This document shows, in pieces, positions 16,064 through 24,780 of a stretch of DNA of 64,000 nt; within the stretch, counting starts at the first letter, position 1; every line of letters begins with the position of its first letter. The notes beneath the pieces are model-generated. The model was given only the letters and a program-made list of their open reading frames with translations, ran no database searches and was not told where the DNA came from. The translations under genes and the position numbers were made by a program. Source of the stretch: Nonomuraea rubra (GTDB taxonomy: Bacteria > Actinomycetota > Actinomycetes > Streptosporangiales > Streptosporangiaceae); NCBI RefSeq assembly GCF_014207985.1, contig NZ_JACHMI010000001.1, positions 9,159,001-9,223,000 on the forward strand. Reading direction: 5' to 3'.

Positions 16064-18277
16064 ATGTTCCGCCCCCTGCGTGCCGGCGAGCCGACCCGAC
16101 TGGGTGACTATCGCATCATCGCAGGTCTCGGCGAGGGCGGGCAGGGAGTCGTCTACCTGGCAGAGGACGCCTCGGGCGAGCGGGTGGCGATCAAGGTGCT
16201 GCACGCCAGGCTGGCGGGTGACACCGAGGCGCGGGAGCGGTTCCTGCGCGAGGTCGACGCGGCCATGCGGGTGGCGGCGTTCTGCACGGCCCGCGTGCTG
16301 GACGTGGCGGTCGACGGCGACAGGCCGTACATCGTGTCGGAGTTCATCGACGGGCCGTCGCTGGAGGACTCCGTCCGCGAGCACGGGCCCAGGTCAGGAG
16401 GCGCGCTCGACCGCGTCGCGGTCAGCACCGCGACCGCGCTGGCGGCCATCCACCGGGCCGGGGTCGTCCACCGTGACCTCAAGCCGTCGAACGTCCTGCT
16501 GGGCTCCGACGGCCCCCGCGTGATCGACTTCGGCATCGCGCGGGCGATCGACATGACCCTCACCGGCGGCTCGGTGGGCACCCCGACGTACATGGCGCCC
16601 GAGGTGATCGCCGGCGAGCCGGGGCAGCCCGCGTCCGACGTGTTCAGCTGGGCGGTGACCGTGGGTTTCGCCGCGACCGGGCGCCCGTCGTTCGGCCGGG
16701 ACACGGTGCCCGCGGTGATGTACCGCATCCTCAACGCCCCGCCGGATCTGGACGGCGTGCCCGAGCCGCTGCGTGCCCTGCTCGCCCGCTGCCTGGCCAA
16801 GGCGCCGCAGGAACGTCCGACGGCGGCGGAGGCGCTGCACCTTCTCCTCGGCCACGACCGGACCGCGCCCAGACCCGTCACCGGTCCCTCGGCCGCGGCA
16901 TCCCCTGGCACGGCGGCCCCACCGGCCGGAACTCCGCCGGCCGGAGCCCCGGTGGCCGGAGCACCACCGACCGGAGCGGCACCCGCGTGGGATCCCACCG
17001 CCGTGACGCCGGCCGGGCCCCCGCACGCCGGGCCCTCCTACACCGGGCCCACCTATGCCGGGCCCTCGCATGCCGGACCCGCCGGAACGCCACCGCCGGG
17101 ACCGCCGCCCACGGGCGAGCAGCCGCCCGGCGGCTCCCGCAAGAGATCCAAGCTCGTGGTGGTCGGCGCGGCGGCCTCCGTGGCGGTGCTCGTGAGCGTG
17201 ATCGTGGTGGCCCTGCGCTGGGGCGACGGCGGCTCCCCCACGGCGTCCGGCCCCTCGGCCACGCCGGCCACGACGACCGCCACCACGCAATCGGCGACCC
17301 CCAGCGTCACCGCCCGCCCGTACGGCAGGAGGGTGGCCCGGGCCACGCTCGGCGGCGAGGTCAACACGGTGGCCGTGAGCACCTACGACGGGCAGCGCGC
17401 CGTGCTGGCAGGCAGCACCAAGGGCGTGGCCAAGGTGTGGAAGTTCGGCACGCGCGCCGGTGAGCTCGCCACGATCCAGAACTCCGGCGGCGAGGAGACG
17501 GGCGCCGCCATCGACGTGGGCGAGGTGGACGGGCAGGCGGCCACGTTCAGGCGGTTACAGAACGGCGGGGTCGTCGTCTCCGGCGCGGCCGGCGACGAGC
17601 CGCTCGGGCCCATCTACCAGGGCCACCAGAAGATCGTCTACGCGCTCGCGCCCGCGCAGGTGGCGGGCAAGACGGTGGTGGTCAGCGGCGACGAGGCCGG
17701 GAAAATCCATGTATGGGACCCGAAGACGGGCAACGACTCCGGGCCCCAGCCCAAGGCGGCGGGCGGCGACCCGGTGTTCGGGGTCGCGACCGGCACGATG
17801 GACGGGCACCCCTTCGCGGTGATCGCGTCGGCCGACGACACCGCGCGGGTGTGGGACCTGGAGACCGGCGCCATGGGCGCGACCTTCCGCGGCCACGGCG
17901 ACGACGTCTTCACCGTGGCGACCGCCTCGCTGGACGGCGCGCCGGTGGGCATCAGCGGCGGCGCCGACCGCCTGGTCCGCGTCTGGGACCTGCGCAGCGG
18001 CCAGGAGATCGCCTCGTTCTCCGGCCACACCGCCGAGGTCGCCGGCCTGGCGGTGGGCAGGGTGAAGGGCCGCGCGGTGGTCGCCTCGGGCGGGTTCGAC
18101 GGGACGATCCGCGTCTGGGACCTGCGCAGCGGCGAGCAGCTCGGCGACCCGCTGAAGGTTCCGGGCGGGCGCGTCTACTCGGTGGCGGTCGCCGAGGACG
18201 CCGGGGAGACCTGGCTGGCCGCCGGCGACCGCGGCGGCACCATCACCGCCTGGAGCCTCGGCCCGGCCTCCCCCTAG
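16064..18277 (+). CDS. Membrane Ser/Thr protein kinase with extracellular WD40 sensor
   Basis: A 737-residue PknB-type kinase. The cytoplasmic catalytic domain (about 15-275) has the glycine loop GLGEGGQGVV, Lys44 in VAIKV, HRDLKPSN (136-143), DFG (155-157) and APE. A long Pro/Ala/Gly-rich linker with several AGP/TGP tandem units follows, then one membrane helix (about 362-384) and a C-terminal region of seven WD-type blades with VWDLRSG/VWDLETG endings, predicted outside the cell. ATG 16064 directly precedes the conserved MFRPLRAGEPTRLGDYRI start. A WD40 propeller as the external sensor of such kinases is a recognised actinobacterial design. Confidence 0.92.
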   Translation: MFRPLRAGEPTRLGDYRIIAGLGEGGQGVVYLAEDASGERVAIKVLHARLAGDTEARERFLREVDAAMRVAAFCTARVLDVAVDGDRPYIVSEFIDGPSLEDSVREHGPRSGGALDRVAVSTATALAAIHRAGVVHRDLKPSNVLLGSDGPRVIDFGIARAIDMTLTGGSVGTPTYMAPEVIAGEPGQPASDVFSWAVTVGFAATGRPSFGRDTVPAVMYRILNAPPDLDGVPEPLRALLARCLAKAPQERPTAAEALHLLLGHDRTAPRPVTGPSAAASPGTAAPPAGTPPAGAPVAGAPPTGAAPAWDPTAVTPAGPPHAGPSYTGPTYAGPSHAGPAGTPPPGPPPTGEQPPGGSRKRSKLVVVGAAASVAVLVSVIVVALRWGDGGSPTASGPSATPATTTATTQSATPSVTARPYGRRVARATLGGEVNTVAVSTYDGQRAVLAGSTKGVAKVWKFGTRAGELATIQNSGGEETGAAIDVGEVDGQAATFRRLQNGGVVVSGAAGDEPLGPIYQGHQKIVYALAPAQVAGKTVVVSGDEAGKIHVWDPKTGNDSGPQPKAAGGDPVFGVATGTMDGHPFAVIASADDTARVWDLETGAMGATFRGHGDDVFTVATASLDGAPVGISGGADRLVRVWDLRSGQEIASFSGHTAEVAGLAVGRVKGRAVVASGGFDGTIRVWDLRSGEQLGDPLKVPGGRVYSVAVAEDAGETWLAAGDRGGTITAWSLGPASP

Positions 18278-18286
18278 GCCATCGGC

Positions 18287-19645
18287 TCATCCCGCCACCT
18301 CGAACAGCGCGTTGAGCTGCTGGTTGAGGCCGGTGAGCGAGGAGGCGGGGGCCTCGCCGAGGAAGAGGGCGTCCAGGGCGGGCCGCATCAGGGCGGTGAT
18401 GTCGGCCGCGTTCGAGGTCACCGGCAGGGGGAACGTGGTGCCGTTCCTGATGTGGTCGGTGAAGGCCGAGACGTCCAGGTTCCGCTCGGTCCGGTTGTAC
18501 TGGATGGCCAGCTCGGTGCCCGTGGGCCGGGCCGGGAACACCACGCCGGTCCGGCCGATGATGTTCTGGCACTCCTCCCCCGACAGGAATTTCACCCACT
18601 TCGCGGCGTTCTCCGGCTGCTTGGAGAACGTCGTGATGGAGTCGGCCAGGCCGTTGAACATGGAGGCCCGCTTCCCCGTCGGCCCGATCGGGGTCGGCGC
18701 CACGCCGATGTCGAGCTTGTTGCCGCTGGCGTCGGTGAGCTTGGTGAACGAGGAGATCGTCCACGAGCCGCTCAGGCCCATCGCGGCGAGGCCGGACTGG
18801 ATCTGCGTGTCGGCGGTGATCGCGTTGTTGCCGCCGATCGCGGCGAAACTGGCCATGTAGCCCTTCCGGACCAGGCCGAAGTACCAGCTCAGGGTGTCCT
18901 GCACGACGGGGTCGTCCAGGTTGAAGCGGGTGCCCCAGGGGTTCTGGTCGGTGGGCTGCCAGCCGGCGCTGCCGGTGAAGGCCGACCACTGCGTCTGTCC
19001 CCAGTTGTCGCCGCCGCTGCCGTTCGCGGCCAGCCCGTACGTCTTGACCCGCGTCCTGTCGAAGCCCGGCTCGTCGCCGCGGACGCCGTTCTGGTCGATG
19101 GTCAGGCGTGCGATCGTCTTCTCGAAGGTGCCGCCGTCGCGCGGGTTCCAGGTCAGCTCGTCCAGGGTGGCGGGGTCGATGCCGGCGGCCCTGAGCGCGG
19201 CGGCGTCGTAGAAGATCGCGATGGTGTCCCAGTCCTTCGGGGCGCCGTAGCGCTTGCCGTCCTTGCCCTTCCACAGCTCGGCCAGGCCCTGCTGGTAGTC
19301 GGAGTCCTTGATGTCGCTGGTGGGGCCGAGGTCGTCGAGCGGGCGCAGCACCTGCAGGTCGACGAACTGGGGGAACTTCGCGAGCTGGTCGGTGAAGACG
19401 TCCGGGGCGGTGTCGGCGATGAAGCTGGCGGTCAGCTTGGACCAGTAGTCGTCCCAGCCGTACTGGGAGATGTGGATGCGCAGGCCGGGGTTCTGCTGCT
19501 GGAAGGCGTCCGCGCACTTCTGGTAGCCGGGCTGCTGGGCGGAGTCCCAGAGCCAGTATTCGATGGTGCCGGTGGCGCCGCCGCTGCCGCCCCCGCCGCA
19601 GGCGGTGGTCAGCAGGAGCGCGGTCAGGAGGAGTCGTCTGAGCAT
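18287..19645 (-). CDS. Sugar ABC transporter substrate-binding lipoprotein
   Basis: A 452-residue extracellular solute-binding protein (family 1). The signal peptide ends in the lipobox LTTAC, so the protein is anchored by a lipidated Cys17 region; the mature part starts with IEYWLWDS and has the classic RLTIDQNG, GIDPATLDEL and late PENAAKWVKFL segments. It binds oligosaccharides for the two permeases upstream. Its ATG shares a base with the permease stop (TGATG). No ATPase gene is present, so a shared MsiK-type ATPase elsewhere probably energises it. It converges with the kinase gene, 9 bp away. Confidence 0.92.
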   Translation of the reverse strand: MLRRLLLTALLLTTACGGGGSGGATGTIEYWLWDSAQQPGYQKCADAFQQQNPGLRIHISQYGWDDYWSKLTASFIADTAPDVFTDQLAKFPQFVDLQVLRPLDDLGPTSDIKDSDYQQGLAELWKGKDGKRYGAPKDWDTIAIFYDAAALRAAGIDPATLDELTWNPRDGGTFEKTIARLTIDQNGVRGDEPGFDRTRVKTYGLAANGSGGDNWGQTQWSAFTGSAGWQPTDQNPWGTRFNLDDPVVQDTLSWYFGLVRKGYMASFAAIGGNNAITADTQIQSGLAAMGLSGSWTISSFTKLTDASGNKLDIGVAPTPIGPTGKRASMFNGLADSITTFSKQPENAAKWVKFLSGEECQNIIGRTGVVFPARPTGTELAIQYNRTERNLDVSAFTDHIRNGTTFPLPVTSNAADITALMRPALDALFLGEAPASSLTGLNQQLNALFEVAG

Positions 19646-20541
19646 CACTTGATCCCGCTGAAGCCGATGGAGTTGACGATGCGGCGCGCGAAGAAGAGGA
19701 ACAGCAGCAACATCGGCAGCGCCGCCACCAGCGTGGCCGCCATCAGGCCGGCCCAGTCGGGCCCCGCCTGCGGCTTCTGCGACTTGAACACGCCGAGGGC
19801 CACGGTGAGCACGCGCGAGTTGTCGGTGTAGCTGACCATGAGCGGCCAGAAGTACTCGTTCCAGGAGGTGATGTAGGTGAGGATCGACAGCGTGGAGATC
19901 GGCGCGGCCGAGATCGGCAGGATGAGCCGGAAGAAGATCCGTGTCTTCGAGGCGCCCTCGACCAGCGCGGCCTCCTCGACCTCGCGCGAGATGCCGAGGA
20001 AGAACTGGCGCAGGAAGAACACCGCGAACGGCGTCATCAGCATGCTGGGCAGCGCGATGCCGAGCACGGTGTCGATCAGGCCGAGCTCCTTGATGAGCAC
20101 GAAGTTCGGCAGCAGCGTGAAGATCGCCGGGATCATCAGGCCGCCCAGGAAGACGGCGAAGACCTTCTCGCGGTGCCGCCAGCGCAGCCGGGCGAAGGCG
20201 TAGGCGGCCATCGCGGAGAAGAACACCTGCCCGGCGGTGACCATCGTGGCGACCAGCACCGAGTTGAGCAGGTAGCGCCAGAACGCGATCGGCTGCCCCG
20301 CGCCGCCCGCGTCGATCGCCTCCTGCCCGGTCTGGAGGCCGAAGACCCGCTCGAAGCCGCCCCACGAGAACTGCACGGGCAGCAGGCTGTCGCCGCCCGC
20401 GTAGAGGGCGTTGTTGTCGGACAGCGCGGTACGCAACATCCAGTAGAACGGGAAGAGGCTGGCGAACATCACCAGGATCATGAACGCCCAGGCGAGGGTG
20501 CGGCGGACGCCGAACGGCGGTTTCCCGGTCGTGGTCGCCAC
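19645..20541 (-). CDS. Sugar ABC transporter permease (MalG type)
   Basis: A 298-residue inner-membrane permease with six helices. The EAA loop is EEAALVEGASKTRIFFRLILP (only part listed here: EEAALVEGA...ILP), the docking site for the ATPase. The N-terminal FPFYWMLRTALS is typical of MalG-like subunits. It starts at GTG 20541, one base before the stop of the partner permease. Confidence 0.92.
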   Translation of the reverse strand: MATTTGKPPFGVRRTLAWAFMILVMFASLFPFYWMLRTALSDNNALYAGGDSLLPVQFSWGGFERVFGLQTGQEAIDAGGAGQPIAFWRYLLNSVLVATMVTAGQVFFSAMAAYAFARLRWRHREKVFAVFLGGLMIPAIFTLLPNFVLIKELGLIDTVLGIALPSMLMTPFAVFFLRQFFLGISREVEEAALVEGASKTRIFFRLILPISAAPISTLSILTYITSWNEYFWPLMVSYTDNSRVLTVALGVFKSQKPQAGPDWAGLMAATLVAALPMLLLFLFFARRIVNSIGFSGIK

Positions 20542-20542
20542 G

Positions 20543-21460
20543 TCACCCTCCCGCCAGGTCGGAGGTGCCGGCCCGGGTGAGCCGGTACTGCACGAACGTG
20601 ATGATCATCAGTACGACGAGCAGCGCCACGGACATCGCCGAGGCGTAACCGAACTGGAAGCGGCTGAACGCGATCTCGTAGATGTAGTACTGGAGCACCC
20701 TGGAGGAGTCGACCGGCCCGCCCCTGGTGGTGATCGCCACGGTGTCGAACACCTGGAACGACCCCACCACGCTGATGATCAGCACCACCGCCATGACGGG
20801 CCGCAGCAGCGGCAGCGTGATGCTGCGGAACATGCGCAGCTCGCTCGCGCCGTCCATGCGGCCGGCCTCGTACAGGGTCTCCGGGATCGTCTGCAGGCCG
20901 GCGAAGATCAGCAGCGCGGTGTAGCCGACGTGCCGCCAGACGTTGATCAGCGCCATGGTCGGGATGACCCAGGCGGAGTCGGCCAGGAAGCCGATCCGGT
21001 CCATCCCGATCAGCTCCAGCACCCTGTTGCCGATGCCGAGCTGATAGTCGAGGATCCACAGGAAGACCAGCGCCGCGACGACGTTCGAGACCAGGTACGG
21101 CGTCAGCACCATGCCGCGCAGCCACGTCCTGCGTGTCAGCCGCTGCATCATCACCGCGATGACCAGCGCCAGCGCCGTCTGGACGGCGATGTTGACGACC
21201 ACGTAGTACACGGTCACGCCCAGCGCGTTCCAGAACACCGGGTCCTGGACCATGCGCACGTAGTTGTCGAGCCCGTTCCAGCGGGCGGGGGTGAGCAGGT
21301 TGAACCTGGTGAAGCTCAGGTAGATGCCCCGCAGCGTCGGCCAGAGCAGGAAGACCAGGAAGCCGATGAGCGCGGGAAGGATGAACAGGAGCGCCAGCCG
21401 CGTGTCGTCTCGCGCTCCCTTGGCGGTGCCGATCGTCGCCGGCCTGGTGGGGGTGGCCAT
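20543..21460 (-). CDS. Sugar ABC transporter permease (MalF type)
   Basis: A 305-residue permease, first gene of the transporter operon. It starts MATPTRP at 21460, supported by AGGAGG five bases upstream; the longer reading from 21481 is not. The EAA loop reads YEAGRMDGASELRMFRSITLP (first part YEAGRMDGA). Helices start at LALLFILPALIGFLVFL. It is divergent from the LacI regulator, which is its probable repressor. Confidence 0.92.
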   Translation of the reverse strand: MATPTRPATIGTAKGARDDTRLALLFILPALIGFLVFLLWPTLRGIYLSFTRFNLLTPARWNGLDNYVRMVQDPVFWNALGVTVYYVVVNIAVQTALALVIAVMMQRLTRRTWLRGMVLTPYLVSNVVAALVFLWILDYQLGIGNRVLELIGMDRIGFLADSAWVIPTMALINVWRHVGYTALLIFAGLQTIPETLYEAGRMDGASELRMFRSITLPLLRPVMAVVLIISVVGSFQVFDTVAITTRGGPVDSSRVLQYYIYEIAFSRFQFGYASAMSVALLVVLMIITFVQYRLTRAGTSDLAGG

Positions 21461-21568
21461 GGTTCCTCCTTCGCCGGTCACCGTAGACCCTGCGGCGGGC
21501 GGTTTCTACCCCGTGCTGCGCGTTCGACCGATTCTCCGGACTTACCGTGAGGTGCTAATCGCGCGCGG

Positions 21569-22591
21569 GTGACCCTGCGGGACGTCGCCGAGCGGGCGCT
21601 CGTCTCCCCCACGACCGTGTCCTTCGTCCTGTCGGGCCGCCGCGACATGCGCATCTCCCCCGCCACCGAGGAACGGGTGCTCCAGGCGGCCAGAGCCCTC
21701 GGCTACCGCCGCACAGCCCCGGCGATCGGGGTCGTCTCCGACGCCACCGGCCACACCGCCGGCGAGATCCTGCGGGGCTGTGTCGCCGCGGCCGGCGACC
21801 ACGGGCACGCGGTGCTCGCGGCCCATGGCGCGGACCGCCCTCAGGCGCTGGCGGCGCGGGGTGTGCGCGGGTTCGTTCACGTGAGCACGGCGACGGCGGC
21901 GTACGCGGCGCCCCTGGCCCTGCGCGGCCGGCGGCTCGTCACGGTCCGCACCGCCGGCCCGGCACCGCGCACCCCGGCCGTCCTCACCGACGACACCCAG
22001 GCCCCGGCCGTCCTCACCGACGGCACCCGGGCCCCGGCGGTTCTCGCCGACGACGCCCAGCCGCCGGCCGTTCTCACCGACGACACTCAGGCGGGCCGGG
22101 CCGCGGTGGCCGCGTTGACCGCGGCCGGCCACACCACCGGCATCTGGCTGGCCGGCCAGGCTCTCCCTGGCTCGGGCGCCCGGCGCCTGTCCGGCATCCG
22201 TACGGAGCTCCGCTCGGCCGGATCGCGGCTGGCCGGCCACGTACGGTGCGACTGGACACCGGACGAGGCCCGCACGGCGCTGGCCCACCTGTTCGGTACG
22301 GGGGTGCGCCCGACGGCCCTGATCGCGATGAACGACCGGGTGGCGATGGGTGCCTACCAGGCGGCCGGCGCGGCCGGGCTGAGCATCCCGCACGACGTGT
22401 CCGTGATCTCCTTCGGCGACTCCGACCTCGCCCGGTGGCTGCATCCCGGGTTGTCGAGCGTGGACCTGGCGTACTTCGGCGCCGGGCGGCTGGCGGTGGA
22501 GTTGCTGCTGGCCGAGAGGGTACGGGCCGGGGCGCACCGGCTGCCGGCGGAACTGCGCGCCAGGCAGTCGGTGGGGCCACCGTCCCGCTGA
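21569..22591 (+). CDS. LacI family transcriptional regulator with internal repeat
   Basis: A 340-residue sugar-responsive repressor. The HTH is at the extreme N-terminus (MTLRDVAERALVSPTTVSFV), followed by the hinge helix region RVLQAARALGY. The periplasmic-binding-protein-like domain ends ISFGDSDLARWLHPGLSSVDL. Residues 136-175 are four copies of a 10-residue unit (PAVLTDDTQA and variants) that multiply the normally single V-x-DD element at the start of the second subdomain. Divergent from the sugar ABC transporter (108-bp gap), which it probably controls. GTG start. Confidence 0.9.
   Translation: MTLRDVAERALVSPTTVSFVLSGRRDMRISPATEERVLQAARALGYRRTAPAIGVVSDATGHTAGEILRGCVAAAGDHGHAVLAAHGADRPQALAARGVRGFVHVSTATAAYAAPLALRGRRLVTVRTAGPAPRTPAVLTDDTQAPAVLTDGTRAPAVLADDAQPPAVLTDDTQAGRAAVAALTAAGHTTGIWLAGQALPGSGARRLSGIRTELRSAGSRLAGHVRCDWTPDEARTALAHLFGTGVRPTALIAMNDRVAMGAYQAAGAAGLSIPHDVSVISFGDSDLARWLHPGLSSVDLAYFGAGRLAVELLLAERVRAGAHRLPAELRARQSVGPPSR
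21974..22093 (+). repeat. 30-bp in-frame coding repeat, four copies
   Basis: Four consecutive 30-bp units encode PAVLTDDTQA, PAVLTDGTRA, PAVLADDAQP and PAVLTDDTQA inside the LacI sensor domain. The final copy runs into the family-typical GRAAV. Confidence 0.9.
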
Positions 22592-22673
22592 TGCCGTCAG
22601 GTGCACCAGGACCCATCGCATGGACGGTGCCGGCCCTGGGCGTGGCGGGCTGTTACCAAGATGCAAGCAAAAT

Positions 22674-22719
22674 TGCAGATCTGCATCATTGTCCGTCGTG
22701 CGCACCCCGGGGGGATAAT
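22674..22719 (+). promoter_or_regulatory. Candidate promoter/operator of the orphan gene (leaderless)
   Basis: A perfect 12-bp palindrome TGCAGATCTGCA (22674-22685) overlaps the upstream side of a promoter-like pair: TTGTCC (22689-22694) and GATAAT (22714-22719), 19 bp apart. GATAAT ends 6 nt before GTG 22726, the spacing seen in leaderless actinobacterial genes. Confidence 0.5.
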
Positions 22720-22725
22720 AAAAGC

Positions 22726-23031
22726 GTGAATAGCGCACCCCCCGAAAAGGGCAAATGGTTCGAACACGCACTGGAATGGGAATCCGATCCGGAGCATGGC
22801 GAACGGCCCGCGCGTTGCATGATCACCCAAATAGCCGAAACCGTGAGCTCAGCGCTCCCCCAGGTGTGTTACCGGCGCGTGGACGACCCCGGCGGGTATC
22901 GCCCGAGCTCCATTGATATCGACCTTTTCCCCCATATCTTGCATCGCTGGCTCACCCCCGAAGAATGCGAGCTGGCACAAAAGCAGGCCCGATTCCTCAA
23001 GAACGGCTTCCTCACCTCAGATCTCATGTGA
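22726..23031 (+). CDS. Orphan protein of 101 residues, AT-richer than its surroundings
   Basis: Starts VNSAPPEKGKWFEHALEW, contains MITQIAETVSSALPQVCYRR and ends FLKNGFLTSDLM. I recognise no family. It is soluble, moderately charged, with two cysteines. Its codon choice includes many A/T-ending codons (AAA, ATA, GAA, GAT) unlike neighbours, suggesting recent acquisition or an undomesticated gene. It has its own promoter-like sequence, a palindrome at that promoter and a perfect terminator hairpin 30 bp after the stop, so it looks like a complete monocistronic unit. A longer upstream reading overlaps the LacI gene and is rejected. Confidence 0.55.
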   Translation: MNSAPPEKGKWFEHALEWESDPEHGERPARCMITQIAETVSSALPQVCYRRVDDPGGYRPSSIDIDLFPHILHRWLTPEECELAQKQARFLKNGFLTSDLM

Positions 23032-23060
23032 CGAGGCGTCAGCAGGACGCCGCATACACG

Positions 23061-23089
23061 AGCCGGCCTGGACGAGCGTCAGGCCGGCT
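23061..23089 (+). terminator. Perfect 10-bp terminator hairpin
   Basis: AGCCGGCCTG-N9-CAGGCCGGCT, 29 bp after the orphan gene stop. No U-run follows, as usual in actinomycetes. Confidence 0.75.
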
Positions 23090-23153
23090 TCAGCGCGTCC
23101 GGCACCCGGCCCTCCGGGGGGTCGATGACGCGCCGCATGCCCGGAAGATCGGC

Positions 23154-23179
23154 TTTCACTCTGAGTGAAAAGGAGGTGA
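23154..23179 (+). promoter_or_regulatory. 17-bp palindrome abutting a full-length Shine-Dalgarno
   Basis: TTTCACTCTGAGTGAAA (23154-23170) is perfectly symmetric around a central T. It is followed at once by AAGGAGGTGA, the complete complement of the 16S rRNA tail, yet no ATG or GTG of a long frame lies at the usual distance; the MFS start is 71 nt further on. It could be an operator, an RNA hairpin that hides the ribosome site, or both. Confidence 0.6.
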
Positions 23180-23216
23180 CATTTCGCAGCACTTGCCGCA
23201 ATGTTGGGAGTCGTCG

Positions 23217-23270
23217 ATGAGTTTCGTCAGCGGTGCCGGTCAGTCTGTGTATGACAACGACTTCGTATGA
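23217..23270 (+). CDS. Possible 17-residue leader peptide overlapping the MFS start
   Basis: ATG 23217 has GGGAG 6 nt upstream and encodes MSFVSGAGQSVYDNDFV, stopping 20 nt inside the MFS frame. The same frame is open back to an ATT triplet four bases after the strong GGAGG at 23172. It may couple or gate translation of the MFS exporter. Evidence is positional only. Confidence 0.25.
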   Translation: MSFVSGAGQSVYDNDFV

Positions 23271-24780
23271 GACCGCAGGCCGCGAGGCCGGCCATGACCG
23301 CATAGTGTCCGACAGCCCCGATCGAGGTGCCGTGTCCCGCTCACAGCTCGACTCCACCACCGACCCCGAGGCCGCCGCCACAGGTCGTACCCCGCCCGTG
23401 ATCCGGTTGCTGGTGCTGGCCACGTTCGTGGTCATCCTCAACGAGACGATCATGATCAACGCGATCCCGCGGCTGATGACGGCGCTGCACATCACGGAGC
23501 AGACCGCGCAGTGGCTCTCGACCGCGTTCATGCTGACCATGGCCGCCGTGATCCCGATCACCGGCTGGTTCCTGCAGCGGGTCTCCACCCGCAGCGCGTA
23601 CGTCACCGCCATGGGCCTGTTCCTGCTCGGCACGGCCCTGGCCATCGTGGCGCCCACGTTCGAGGTGCTGCTCGGCGCCCGCATCGTCCAGGCGTCCGGC
23701 ACGGCCGTGATGATGCCGCTGCTGATGACCACGCTGATGCAGGTGGTGCCCGAGTCCGACCGGGGCCGGGTGATGGGCAACGTCACCCTGGCCATCTCGG
23801 TCGCGCCCGCGATGGGGCCGACGGTCTCCGGGGTGATCCTGCAGTTCGGGACGTGGCGCCTGCTGTTCGCCGTGGTGCTGCCCATCGCCGCGCTGATCGC
23901 CTGGGGCGGCCTGCGGCGGCTCAAGAATGTCGGGGAGCCGCGCACCGGCACCATCGACTGGTTCAGCGTGGTGACCGCGGCGGCCGGGTTCGGCGGCCTG
24001 GTGTACGGGCTGAGCAGGTTCGAGGGCGGCGACGTACGGATGGCCGCGGCGATCGTGGCGGCCGGCGTGGTCACCATCGCGGTCTTCGTGGTGCGGCAGC
24101 TGTCGTTGCAGAAGCGCGGCGTGCCGCTGCTGGACCTGCGCACCCTGCGCCACCGCACCTACACGGTCGCGCTGATCATGATGTCGGTGGCGTTCATGTC
24201 GATGCTCGGCTCGATGATCCTGCTGCCGCTGTACCTGCAGAACGTGCGCCAGCTCAGCGCGCTGGAGACCGGGCTGCTGGTGATGCCGGGCGGCCTGGCG
24301 ATGGGGCTGCTCGGCCCGAGCGTCGGCCGGCTGTTCGACAAGTTCGGCGGGCGGGTGCTGGTCGTCCCCGGCGCGGTCGGGATCATGCTCGCGCTGGCCG
24401 GCTTCACCCAGGTCTCGATGACGACGCCGTTCTGGCAGCTTCTCGGGATGCACGCGCTGCTGATGGTGAGCCTGGCCGCGACGTTCACCCCGGTGTTCAC
24501 TCTCGGGCTCGGGGCGGTGCCGCCGCGGCTCTACTCCCACGGCAGCTCGATCCTGAGCACGTTGCAGCAGGTGTCGGCGGCCTTCGGCACCGCGCTGGTG
24601 GTGACCGTGATGAGCGCGCGGGCCGACGCGCTGAAGTCCTCGGGCGTCACCGAGGCGCTCGCCAGCCTCGGCGGCATGCGGCTGGCCTTCGTCATCGGCG
24701 CGGTGCTGTCCGTGGCCGTGGTGGTCACCGCCCTGCTGCTGCCGGCCAGGGCGGACCACTCCGCCGAGGCGGAAGGCTAG
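23251..24780 (+). CDS. MFS drug exporter, DHA2 (14-helix) type
   Basis: A 509-residue major facilitator protein. After a polar N-terminal tail of about 45 residues come paired blocks of helices with motif A-like RVMGNVTLAISVAPAMGPTVSG (given only as landmark: PAMGPTVSG is motif C, typical of proton-driven exporters) and FDKFGGRVLV. Length and the extra central helices fit the EmrB/QacA-like DHA2 group. ATG 23251 is the first start in frame; GTG 23308 would remove part of the tail. Its 3' end overlaps the convergent AraC gene by 56 bp. Substrate unknown. Confidence 0.85.
   Translation: MTTTSYETAGREAGHDRIVSDSPDRGAVSRSQLDSTTDPEAAATGRTPPVIRLLVLATFVVILNETIMINAIPRLMTALHITEQTAQWLSTAFMLTMAAVIPITGWFLQRVSTRSAYVTAMGLFLLGTALAIVAPTFEVLLGARIVQASGTAVMMPLLMTTLMQVVPESDRGRVMGNVTLAISVAPAMGPTVSGVILQFGTWRLLFAVVLPIAALIAWGGLRRLKNVGEPRTGTIDWFSVVTAAAGFGGLVYGLSRFEGGDVRMAAAIVAAGVVTIAVFVVRQLSLQKRGVPLLDLRTLRHRTYTVALIMMSVAFMSMLGSMILLPLYLQNVRQLSALETGLLVMPGGLAMGLLGPSVGRLFDKFGGRVLVVPGAVGIMLALAGFTQVSMTTPFWQLLGMHALLMVSLAATFTPVFTLGLGAVPPRLYSHGSSILSTLQQVSAAFGTALVVTVMSARADALKSSGVTEALASLGGMRLAFVIGAVLSVAVVVTALLLPARADHSAEAEG

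Noticed and set aside
22246..22725. Upstream part of the 261-residue frame containing the orphan protein
   Set aside because: It is out-of-frame reading of the LacI gene and spacer; the supported start is GTG 22726.
23341..24759. Long minus-strand frame over the MFS exporter
   Set aside because: Histidine/glutamine-rich shadow of a DHA2 exporter with complete helices and motifs on the plus strand.
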